DNA of 64,000 nucleotides from IMG/VR virus record IMGVR_UViG_3300022198_000012, positions 1 to 64,000 of that record, one strand, 5' to 3'. This DNA is from a virus. Positions 9,613 to 21,224 of this stretch are shown here, in pieces. The translations under genes and the position numbers were made by a program. The notes under the pieces are model-generated. The model was not told where the DNA came from. It saw only the letters and a list, made by a program, of their open reading frames with translations, and made no database searches. The stretch's first letter is position 1; each line of letters opens with the position of its first letter.

Positions 9613-12600
9613 TTAATTTTCACCTACCTTGGTTGGAATTCCCAACGAATCTACTGCATTATTGACTGAGTTTGATTCTGTCAACAGATCTTTTGCGTAC
9701 ACGCTGGCCAAATTATTAATGACCAATTCCCAATTAAGAGTATACGGAGTGCCATCATCATAGTACTCGTCCCATAGAACTAATGGCCATTTTGAGGCGG
9801 AGGAATATAACTCTTCTAGAATCTTCATCTCAACCATATTTGAGTATATTTTTTGAGCCGTTATAGTATTAAGGAATCCGCCGTCTATTACTCCGACACT
9901 ATGATCAACATTTGTCAAAGAATCTACCTGTCCGTAAACTTTTTCGTATACCTGATTTACGGCAAATATAGATCCATATAAACTGTCTTTAAATTCTTTT
10001 TTAATTTTATCATAATCTAAATTATTTTTAATAAATATATTAAGTACAAAACTCTTTATATTAGATAGATTAGTTGAAGATGTTTTATAGAAAATAGTTG
10101 CCAAAGTTCTTCCAAAAAGTTCTTTTAGATAGTTATTCTCTGTATTTGTTTCTGATCCAGGAGCAAAAGTTTCTTCACTAGAATCTGCAGATAGATTTCC
10201 ATTGGCGTCTTGCTTAATTCTCAACAAAAAGATCTTGTCAGTTAGTGCGTTTGCAGTAAATGTCGTAGCCTTATAACCGGGAGATTGCTTGTCTATAATC
10301 GTTGCTAACACCTCTGTATAATTATCATCTTTGGGATCTCCATATTGAGGTGTTATCATGGCTTGTTCTGGTGCGTTTATGCCATCAAAACGAACATCAA
10401 ACTTCTTGCCACTAATTATATCTACAACGGCTATAGTGTCTGCGTCTTTAATTCCACTCTTTTTAGCTCCAGCTGATGAGGTTGATGAGCTAATTGGCAA
10501 ACCTTCTGATGTGTCAAGTTTGCACAAAACCTTAAAGAAAGGTTCAAATGTAGTTTTTTCTGGACCAAGATTTGACAAGCCCAATACTTTCGAATGCACT
10601 AGTGCATTTTCATAACTTATATATCTTACTAGTTCTTTTATTTCAACTTCATTCCAGCCAAGACTCTTAAATAAATCATCACTTCTAATATAGGCGTGTC
10701 CATCTGCCGTTCTTGCCCTTCTTCTTACCCCAAGTATTCCAGGAAGAAGAGCCTTTGAATGATATCTTCCAACTACCATTCCCTGATTGTATGATAAGCC
10801 GCCGTCCATTGGTTGACCATTTTTATTTAAATACTGAACGTAGGCACCGTGTTGATCTAAAAGATTATCTCTTACCCATCTCCAGCCCTTCCATAGAAGC
10901 TGACCAAATAGTCCAGCTGTTGGTATGGCTACGGCTGCGGCGGCTATTCCAGTAGTGCCAGCTATTGCTGCCGCACCAACGCCAACACCAGCAGATCCTG
11001 TTATTCCACCTATAAATGATGCAATGCCGACAGCTCCGTTATTTCCGTTGATTTGAGCTTGTTTTCTAACCTCCTCAGTAAACGAAGGTTCTTCAGAAAA
11101 AGAATCGTAAGTCATGGACGCTACAACGTCTTTTACTAGAGCCGAAGCGCCGTGTGTAAATTTAAGTCCTCCGCATCATCTGTGCGTTGAGATTATCTGC
11201 TAGCCTATCTATAGAAATATTTCCTCCTGCAGATATTCCAGAATTGTTTGCCCTCACAGAATCTAAGAATAGTCTCGTATCGTTTCTTATTGCCTGAGTA
11301 TTCATCCATGAATCTAGCCAAGAAGTCATAAACCATCTTGCCGGATCATTAACAGTAACTAAGGCATTCGGCGTTATTGACGTTATATATCCAAGCTCTG
11401 AAGTAAAATGATGAATTACTTGCTCAACTTCAAATATTCCGTACATTCTCTCGTATACGTCTGCTATGTAAACAAGGTCATGTGGCCTTATATCTCCATT
11501 GCCAACTATGAGTAATTCTCCGCCATATATATCTTTAACATTTTCTTTAAGATGAGAAAGTGCTATTCTTTTAGCGGCTAGTTCATCTGGGCTTCCAGTA
11601 ACATTTTTTACAATTCCTCTTGTAGTTTCAAATGGATGCAAAAGTGGATGTAAGAATCCAAAAAATCCTTCTCCGACAGGATTATCAAAATATATTCCTG
11701 TTTCAACAGTTGTTTCATTCATTCTTTCCGGTGACGCTCCTTTATCAAGCGCAACTGTTACCGGATATTTTCCATCCGAAACCGCTGTTATTACGGTTGA
11801 AACATCGTTATTTGTTTCTCTAATCTGATTAGAAAGTATGTGGCTAAATGAACTTAGATAGTGTATTCTTTGGAATGGCTCTCTAACTTCTATAACTGGC
11901 TCACCGTACTCTCTGGTGAAAGGATTATCAACTGATCTCAATAGAGATCCTGGCCTACCTAACTTATAATAAATAGAATCATTTAATGCCTTGTTTAATA
12001 TATTTGCTTGCCTACCAAGCTGACCAGCTTCAGATATTCCATATCCTGCTTGCATCATATTTAGCTTGAATGTTTGAAGCAATCCAGTTAGAGCGCTGCC
12101 CATTGCCGAGAATATAACTCCAACATTTCTATCCCAAAAGTTGTCTACATTAGAAATTGCTTTAGATACTAAGTTTGTTGCACTACTGCCTTCTCCTCTA
12201 TTGTTGTAAAGAAGCTGCATAAATTTCTTTTTATCTTTTGCATAAGTATTATTTGGATTTATGAAAGCAGCAAATATCTTATCTACTGCTTTAAAATCCC
12301 ACTGCTCATCTTTACTGCGGAATAAGCCGACTTTTCTTGATGGCTTAAGCACTAGCCAGGCCCTTGCGTAAGGATCTTGCCACATAACCTGCCTAAATAT
12401 ACCAACTAGTGTCAAGAACAATTGTCTTGGAGTTTTTATTAATTCGCCGTTTACCTCAGAACCTCGGACGTTTTCCTCTTCCCCTAATTCTTGCCTAAGA
12501 AAACTATCATTATATACTAAAAAGTTTTCTCTAAATTTTGTTATTTTATTTTTAACTAATTCATTGAAATATTCTACTAGTCCACCATTTTCAATGGAGG

Positions 12601-15600
12601 CGTCTATAAAGTTTTTTCTAGCAAACTCTATTGCAAGAGATTCTTGTCCAGTAATTTCATTTCCAAACAATATGGAAAATTCATCTCTTGCTGAGTCGTT
12701 GCTTTCGAAAAACTTTTTGAATACATTATTAGTTGAAGAATCATTGATAAACAAATTTTTTATAAAATCAGGAAATTCTTCATCGTTATTTGGATCTAAA
12801 GAATATGTTTCGGAAAATATTGCTTGAACAGAATCATATGTATGATAGCCTATTCTAAATTGATTCCATATCCCCTCCGCTTCGTCTATTGTTCTACCAT
12901 TGCCAGCTATGACGGACATATTTAAATCGTAGTCTTCATCGTAGTATTTTCTAGCCTCAATAGATGTTGAATCAGCTATGCTAAAAACTGGAGCAAAATA
13001 AGTATTACCCGTTCCAGCTATGTTGTCTCCTGTTTGAGCGCCAGACGTATTTAATAAATCTAAACCAATCTGCTTACTTACTGGATCTTCAAAAATACTA
13101 TTATTACTTGACACTGGCTCGGCGGACAAATATCTTTGAAAATATGTTCTATAATTTCCGCCATATTTAGGATCTATTTCAATTAACTTATTGACTGGAG
13201 TGTATTCACTTATACTTGTTTTCTCTAATTGAAGCTCTGGTCTTGTTCTATAAATAGAATCATTAAAGTCAGTAAGTTCAGCTTGTAAATTTTCTTCAGA
13301 TTCAAAATTTCCAAAACCTATAACAAAATCATCTAATTCTTTTCCAAGACTATCTTTTGCTCTAAACTTTTTAATCGGAACAAACATACTAGTTGCAACG
13401 CCTAGGGGAACAGTGTTTGGAACAAAAGCAAAATGGCAATCTTGTGGAACCGGCATGTCGTTGTAGCCTGCGCCAAAATCTTTTCCAGTTGATGTGGTGC
13501 GAAGATTATTCTCACTGGTTAAAATTCCAAGAAAGAAAGCTGCGTCAGGAGATACTACTGCTGATATTTCCATATCTGCAAATTCTGGAGTGGTGCTGGG
13601 CGAATCGGCGTCATATCCAAAAGTTCCAAAAAGTAATTCTCCAGCTAAGTCTAAAGAGTCTTCGATAAATCCATCTGCGTTTGAAGTATCTGCAAGTTGT
13701 CTAAATACTTTACTTTTTTCCTCTCCCCATAAAAAATAAGCTGGCTTACAAACAACTGCAATATTATTTCTGGAATTATATATTAAGACATGAGAATTCT
13801 TATAGTCTTTTACTTGCCCTGCTAATTCATTTTTTGCTATTTTTCCAGCAAAGTATTTCGACCAAAATTTATCAATTTCTTCTGATGATGCGGATGGCAA
13901 ATATGGCCATCTCATGGCAACATAAAACTGTTCATCTATTGGATTTTCTGGAGCTGTCCATTCAGAAAAATTAACAACATCACCTTTTTCTGGTAGCGGC
14001 ATTTCTATCTGTGTTTCCATACTTTCTATTTTTGCATTCGAAAAACTATAAGAATTTTCAAGTGGATTTGCTGCGCTTAATCCTGAATAATTTCTTGTCT
14101 CAAATGTTTCTACGTCTGCTCGAAGCTGCTCTGCAAATTCAATTCCATATACTTGTTGAATTGCAGAAGTGTAAGCCGCTCTTCTATCTGTGGCTTCTGT
14201 TGTCCTAACATTAACATCATCATAATTAATTAGACCTTTTCCGTACGCCTAATTCATCTTTTATTTTTGAAAAGAACGATAGACTATAAGATATTTGATT
14301 AAACTGAAATGGATAATCTTCTAGTCTGTATTTAGACTGTATTCCCTTATAGGCAAAGAGTGGATACCTAAATCTAGACGGAAGTTGAGGTATTTGTACA
14401 TGATTTGTTTCAGCGTTCTGCTTTGATTTTACTGGCAAGTGGAATCCTATTGTTACCATGCCTCTATTTTTGGGAAGTCTAGCTACAACTTTTCCAGGTC
14501 TTTTTGTAACTGGATCTAAATCAATTATTGTTTGAGATTTAATTGAATCAAAATTAATTACTTTACCCTTTAAAGCGCCAGAGGCTTGATAATAAGATTG
14601 GGACTTTTGTTGCAATACAGCTATTTCTTGCAATGCCTCTATAGGATCTTTACTTCTAATAAATGCGTTTGCGTCAGCGTAAGGGCTTACTTGCTGATTT
14701 ATGTGAGACATTATTTCTGCAAGTCCGTAGTCAGGATCTATTATTTTTGGACCGCCGGAAAGACCAAGCTCTAACATCTTTGATTGATTTGGATGCCCAG
14801 TTGTTATTGGCACTAAGCCAGAAGTATATAGCCAATGTGGTTTACCGTAAAATACTGTTGATCTATCTTCAAATGGCCTTACTGCAACTATGTAATTTGG
14901 AAGTAGTCTTGCACACGTCTTAAATAGATCCCAAACTGTCCTCATATAGGTTTGAGCTCTAAAAGAGACCTCATCAAATCCCGGCATATCGTCGTCATCG
15001 TTTGCCGATAGCAGGCCGACCATTCTCATGATATTATTTCCACCTCTACCGCTAAGCACGCCGAGCAGTCCGACCGTAGACGCTACGCCAATAGCAGGAG
15101 CTCCCGCGACTGCCGCTATACCTAAACCTGCAGCGGTTACTGAACTATTTAGTCCGACTTTGGTTGCGGTTGCACTCTGGCTAGCTATAAGCGAGCCTCC
15201 AGAAGTCATATTTTCGACCGCAATTTTTGCGTCTACTCCACTTTCTTGGCCATATTTTGATAACAAAGAATTCCAAGTTCTATCCGTTAATCTAGATAAA
15301 TAGTCTATTCTGTCATTTGGTTGTGATTCTGGAGTTATTGAGGAGACACTTGTCCATCCATCTCCTAAGTCGCCACCCAAAAATTGAGCTATTCCAGTTC
15401 CATTTCCTGGATATATATTTCTCTTAAATACTTCAAGATCTCTTTGGCTTGAAAAATTCGACCAAAGCTGATTCATTAAACCAAAAACTCCGTCTCTATA
15501 TTCTGGAGTGCCTGTAATAAAGGCGTCTGATAATTGACCAGCTGCGGATCCAATGTTTCCATTCCCAACCAGATTGTAGGCTTCTGCAATTGCGTCAACT

Positions 15601-18600
15601 CTTGAGAAGTGTTTAATCTCTTCTTCTGTGGAAAGTGGCTCATAAATCATTGAACCAAAATGTCTTATTCCAAATTTATTTTCAGAAAATACTAATCCCC
15701 TATTTGCATAGGCCACTGCTTCTCTGAATCTAGAGGTTCCCATTGAAAGAAGTCTTACCATTAAATCTCTTGGTTCTGATAGCCAAAGACCAGTATTTAT
15801 TCCTCCATCAATCTTTCCGCTGTCACCCTTTTTGTTAGTGGAATTAACCACTGCGCCTAACTCTATTGCATCTGACTGGGCTGTTACAGTGACAATTTCT
15901 CCTTGCTCTACCTCAGTTATAGTTCCATTGAATAGCGTCTGAAGAGAATTTGGATTTGCTCCATAACCACCCCTCAGATGGACTCTTACTCCAGGTTTTA
16001 ATCTTATATTCTCAATGTCTACAACGTATTCGTTTTGCATGTGGGCAAGTATATTCCTTGCCTTATTTAATGTAACGTCAATGACTGCGGATAATCCCTC
16101 TGTTAGACCTGGATTATCTTGAACTCTTTCATCTCCATATTGATCTAAATTGGGATTAAATATTGAACTTGCTTCTTTTCTTGAAAGCTTTGAATAAAGA
16201 TTTGATAGTCTAAAAACAAGAGTGTCTCCAACTAAATCCTCAGAAGAAACTATTGAGAAGTCTATAATAGATTGAAGACCATAAAAATTGTCAAATAATT
16301 TTACGCCCGCTGTCATTCCACCCTCGTCTATTAGCCATAGCATGTAGGTGGGAAACGCTCTGAGCATTCTTCCTGAGATGTCTCTATACTGAGTATCTAC
16401 TAGGGTTTTCTCCCAGTGCTCTTCAAGACTACCAGAATACGGCTTTCCATATTCAGACATTGGCGTCAATGCGTATACTGAGCTCTTTGTATTAACCTTA
16501 GATGGATCCGAATGATCGTCTGTTATGTTTCTTCCTGTTAAAATATTACCTTTGTCTGTTTTTCTAACATTTCTACCATCTATTGTTAAATAAAATCTTC
16601 CATCTTTTTCTGTATCTGTATAGCCAAGGTAAACTTGTGACCCTATGGTCATCATTGTTGGAATTTTTGTTGGCTCATCTTGATCTATTATTGGAAAAGT
16701 TTGCATGTTTGCTACGAAGTCTAGGTCGTCTAAACTGAAGCTAACCTCATCTTCTTCTTTTAGGCTATATTTTCCATCTAGAGCAGCTTGAATTTGGGCG
16801 AGAAGTTTTTGATTAGAGTAGTCAAGATCTCCAACCTGATAAGGGGCAGAGCTAACAGCATTAGAGAAAGACGCTTGCGTATCATCTAGTTGTTCGCTAG
16901 CATCATATTCAATTGCATCGGTTATAAGTTTCTTATTCTTTTTGACTAATGTAAAAATAGACAAATCATTACTACTAGATCTTTCAACTAGATTTGGGTT
17001 AGTTATATATGCGTTGAAGAACGCAAGAAATGATTCATAACTTATTTGATTTATTTGTAGATAGGTAATTACTTCATTAACCAAATCTTTTTCAATCTGG
17101 ACTTTATCGCCCGCATAGTCTGCATAGTTGTAATTATTTGAATATGTTCTAATTAAATCTGTTATCTTTTGGCCCACTGGATGACTAACTAGGTCTATCG
17201 TTTGTTTGCCAATTCCTTGATTATTTCCCGGAAGGGCCAGTTGCTTTGGCCTATATTGAATATTATTTATTACATCTTTATCAAACATTTCAAAGCTTCT
17301 AAAATAAAAGTCAGGATCCAAATGACCAACTACTTCATTCTTTGCATCTTTTACTTCTAGAGGAAAATCTGGATAAGCGTTAAATATCCCCCACATTTGC
17401 TTTATTCTAAAGAATGGATTTCTCTTTGATCCAAACTCCTCTATTAATTGACGCTGCTGCTTAGACGAAAGTTTTTCTCTAGCTTGCTGGAATATATCAA
17501 AATCTAACAAAGAAATATTTACATCGTAAACATGCGGATAGTTAGGAACTGTATTTACCGAGTAATTGGATGGCAATACATATTTAACGCCAGAAAGTGC
17601 TGTGATAACATTTTTAATTCCTATGAACCCAAGAACTCCAGTGGAATGCTCTAGTCTAGATAGTGCATTCACATGATCAAAAATTCTTTTTATTTTATTA
17701 AGTTCTGATTCTCCTGTAATTCTCATTGAGATATTTATATAAGTATCTCTTCCCCCTATATGTTGATAGGTTGGTTCGTCTTGCATTTGAAGCTGCAGTT
17801 TTGCGAGATTGTTTCCAAGTGTGACACTGACCCCAGTGACAACTACTGAAGATGGATCTAGATCTATTTTAATCATAGGGACTTCCCATTCCCTAAAGGA
17901 GAAAGATCCACTTCTTTGTCTTGCGGCCTCCATCAAAGCTTCTATTGGAGCTGACTTAAAAAACCTTTCGTAAACGAGAATATTAAATCCATCTTTAACT
18001 TCTTGCTTAACTCTTTCTTTTAAGTCGTTATATTGTTTTGAATCTTTTTTATAGCCAAGTTTCTTTGCTTTTTCTTCTACTATCGCATCAACTTGCGAAT
18101 CAATTATTGAGGTTGTATTCGTGGAAATCTTTTTAAGAAATTGTTTTGCTTGAGAAAGGGTTATTCCATCTTCGCCACCTAAATCTTTAGATTGAAATTT
18201 ATAATTTTTTGGAATAGATCCTGGAGCATTTGTTGAATCAAAATTTCTTATATATTCTGCTTCAGAACCACCTAAGTTATTTTCCTGTACAAATATCGTT
18301 GCAACATATGAATAAATTGATCTTTGAGAAGTTTTATCGCTTAAACCAGCCGTTAACAGATCTAGTGCATTTTTTAAGTGATAATAAACGCTTGGACTTA
18401 CCGTTGAATTTCTTGATAATTGATATACTCCACTTAATTGGATTCCATATCCAGCTGATTCATTTAGGTCTATTCCAAAACTATTAAGAAGTTTTGCCCA
18501 GAAATCTTCTCCGGAGTCTTTTAGTAGTTTTTCTTCATCTGTTCTAAAAGATGTTGAATCTGGTAAAAATATTTTTGTCTGTGTTTCAGCTGGAATATAA

Positions 18601-20759
18601 AATGATATATTTTTTCCATCTGTCCATTCACTAATGATATTTGTAATAAATTTTTCATCTCTATATACGCTGTCGGTTACTATTGATGCTCCATACGGAG
18701 TGACTTTATATTCTACTTCTTTTGTTCCCGGTTTTTCTTTGTCGTTAGATGTCTTCATTAAGAAAGAACCATTAACGTAATTGTGTAACGCACCCGCTGC
18801 CTTACCCATATATTGCCTGTATTTACCCCAATGTATTGCTTGGTTAAAGTCATTAATCATTGGCAGGAAGGGTTTATGATTAAAGTTTAAAAGCTCTATA
18901 TCTACAGCCAGAGCAAACGGAAAGTTAGGCACTGTGGATATAGACATGCTAGAAAGAGCAACTGCAGTTATTCCATGAATTCTATTTAAATAATCATTTC
19001 TTATTGGCAAAAACGGCGAATATTTAAATGCAGCTATTAAACCTCTAAGCGAAGAAAGAAACTTATCTATTTTTTGATTACTTGATCCATCAGAACCAAA
19101 GTCGATTTGAAAATTATCATTCAAAGTTATTTTAGAGGCGTCGTCAATTGATATTCCCCAAATTTCTTCATAGTTTGGAAAGAACAACTTAATTCTAATA
19201 GAAGTTTCTTTGTAGCCTGAATTAAATTTTGGACTACTTTTTTGCCTCAATGCACCACCGGTCAAGCTGCCTGTTTTGAAAAACGTGTTAATGTCTATTG
19301 TCAACGGTGGAACGTAAAAATTTGAAGCGCCCAAACGAAGATGGAATATATCTGGAGAAGTAGGCTGAATATTAGCCCTATAAGGAGAAGCGTCTAACGC
19401 CGCTTTCATTTTTTTAGCTGTGTTTTCGTAATTAGCTGCTAATTGAAATATAGATCCAGTGATGTCTTTTCCATTAAAGTCTACGGTTCTGCCAAATGCT
19501 TTTTCTAAAGATTTAATAAAATCTTGTAAGCTGTTTACTGTATCTTCTTCTCCGCCACCCCTGCCACCGTTTGAATAGTCTACAGTTACTGCTATGGATT
19601 CAAAAAAGAAACTAACTAAACTTGGAAAATACGCATTAACTATGCCAAGGGTTATCGGATCTCTAGATAAATATTGAACTGCTTCATTCAATTGGGATAG
19701 CCACGGCAAGTCTCTTACTGGATCTTGTGAGTCCAATGGAGATCTCTTGAGTTGCTCTACCGAAGAAAGTCTTTGACGGGCAAATTCCGATATTGAGCCC
19801 GCATACGACGCCAATCTCAGTAGGCCGCTTTGCTCAATTTTACTAAACAAAGAATTTAATGCAACACTATTGAGCGTAGAAGCTCTTTCTATTTCAGCTC
19901 CTCTAAAAGTTCCCGAAAAAAAATTCTTTTTTGTTTCAGAGATTAGATTAATATTTGATTCTAAAAATGCTTTCTGAATTAATCCACTATAAATTGATTC
20001 TACTTGACTATTATTGTCATTATTTTTATTGATTGCTGCCCTAATGAAATCACCTAAAGCAGTGCTCTCTTCGACTAAATAAGAGGTTGGTTCCCATTCG
20101 TATTCTTCTGTTAAAAACGCCTTTTCAAGTTCGATTAAAAATTGTTCATCAGTTCTATTTGCTCTTCCTTCTTTTGCTTTTATCCAATTGTTTACTCGGG
20201 TAGCCATTGCGTATTTGACTATTAGAGCTATAGATGTAGCTTCTCCTGCACTTGGGAATTTTTTGTATGTTCTTCCACTTGCGTTTGTTTCGTAGAACGC
20301 ATCATATTTATAGAAATAAGTATCATAAAAATGTTTTCTTATTTCACTTGGAGTATTTAGTGCCGCTTCTTTATGTAAATTCTTGTAGTATCTCTGTACA
20401 CTCTCACTTATATCTATATCAAAATTATGTTTTCCATCTGCTAGTATAAATTCATTTACACAAGCGTTAAGTGTGCCGATTAGAAAATCGTCATCAGGAT
20501 CAAAGGTAAATATTTTTTTAGGAGAATCTGATAACGCAAATTCGAGAAGATCTCTTTCCTCTCCTTTTGTTCCAAGTCTAGTTGAGAACTGTCCGCTATT
20601 TAGGAAGCTTTCAAAATCATCTAAAGTCCTATTGCTGATAATTAGTTTAAATGGGCCACTCAAAAAAGCTTGTACGCCTATTATTTCTTTGACGCCATTT
20701 TGCGTTTGAGAATATAAAGAATTTAAGTAGTTTATTGTTGTTAAACTTATATTCGACAT
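9613..20759 (-). CDS. Giant baseplate hub/tail protein (3714 aa) joined by two +1 shifts at CGG; contains a nuclease-like domain
   Basis: Three long frames follow each other. Frame 0 runs from ATG 20759 for 2172 codons to CGG at 14241-14243, five codons before TAA. The next frame (1022 codons) has no start codon in its first 70 residues and ends with CGG at 11171-11173, two codons before TAA. The last frame (518 codons) ends at 9613. With +1 steps at both CGGA sites they form one protein. Near residue 1590 a gp27/gpD-like hub segment is visible (LKPGVRVHLRGGYG, then FNGTITEVEQG). A matching late-control-like stretch lies in part 2 (GNGDIRPHDLVYIADVYER). Gly/Ala-rich hydrophobic stretches occur near 1880 and 3240. 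Near 3430 a staphylococcal-nuclease-like core appears (KDADTIAVVDI, VRFDGINAPEQ, later LFGRTLATIFY). Likely the central hub; the nuclease activity is inferred. Confidence 0.78.
11170..11173 (-). other. +1 recoding site CGG-A (second site in the giant hub gene)
   Basis: Frame 0 reads CAG ATG ATG CGG AGG ACT TAA. The +1 frame continues GGA CTT AAA TTT ACA CAC GGC GCT straight into the 518-codon last part, whose first ATG (11115) lacks a clear ribosome site and lies 18 codons inside the open frame. Confidence 0.87.
14240..14243 (-). other. +1 recoding site CGG-A (first site in the giant hub gene)
   Basis: Frame 0 reads GGC GTA CGG AAA AGG TCT AAT TAA. The +1 frame continues AAA GGT CTA ATT AAT TAT GAT GAT and stays open for 1022 codons. 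A 6-bp inverted repeat (aattag at 14228-14233, ctaatt at 14249-14254) brackets the CGGA. Confidence 0.9.
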
Positions 20760-20762
20760 ATT

Positions 20763-21212
20763 TTACACTAGGTTGTTTCTTTTGTTAATTTCTTTTATTC
20801 TTTCAGAAGAAGAACTGCTTTCGCCAATTCTAGCATTGTTATTCATTATACTAGATCTACCTGGTTTTGTAAATGATAATGAACTTGCAGCTCCGGCGTG
20901 ACTAGCCGTTGCTTTATTGTATCTTGCTTTTTGTACGCTTGGATTTAAATATCCAGAATTATTCATTTGTATGTGGGTTGCCGCACCGTGCATGTACCCC
21001 TCAAAGGAGCCTTTTACTGGATCTGATTTTGTGGGTCTTTGTGAGTGGCTGACTGATTTTGGACCAGACTCGTCAGCTCCTACTGAAGTATTTTTACTTG
21101 ATGCAATAGCAGCTGCATACTTATTTGATGTTTCGGTTCTTGGAGATGTATCTACCCTTTTTGAGGCGGCATCTTTTAGATTTTTATTTTGTGTGTCTGC
21201 ACCAAAAATCAT
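20763..21212 (-). CDS. Small Ser/Asn/Lys-rich protein of the tail operon
   Basis: A 149-aa protein with a strongly biased composition (Ser, Asn, Ala, Lys) and no hydrophobic core, probably disordered. Segments such as MHGAATHIQMNNSGYLNP and GESSSSSERIKEINKRN show no known motif. It sits between two giant tail genes, 3 bases before the start of the hub gene and 12 bases after the 1610-aa gene, so it is co-transcribed with them. It could be a linker, scaffold or ejected protein. Function unknown. Confidence 0.6.
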   Translation of the reverse strand: MIFGADTQNKNLKDAASKRVDTSPRTETSNKYAAAIASSKNTSVGADESGPKSVSHSQRPTKSDPVKGSFEGYMHGAATHIQMNNSGYLNPSVQKARYNKATASHAGAASSLSFTKPGRSSIMNNNARIGESSSSSERIKEINKRNNLV

Positions 21213-21224
21213 AATAAACTAACC

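Noticed and set aside
9613-20759. Inteins or introns splitting the giant gene
   Set aside because: The breaks need exactly one base to be skipped, there is no intervening segment and no splicing motif.
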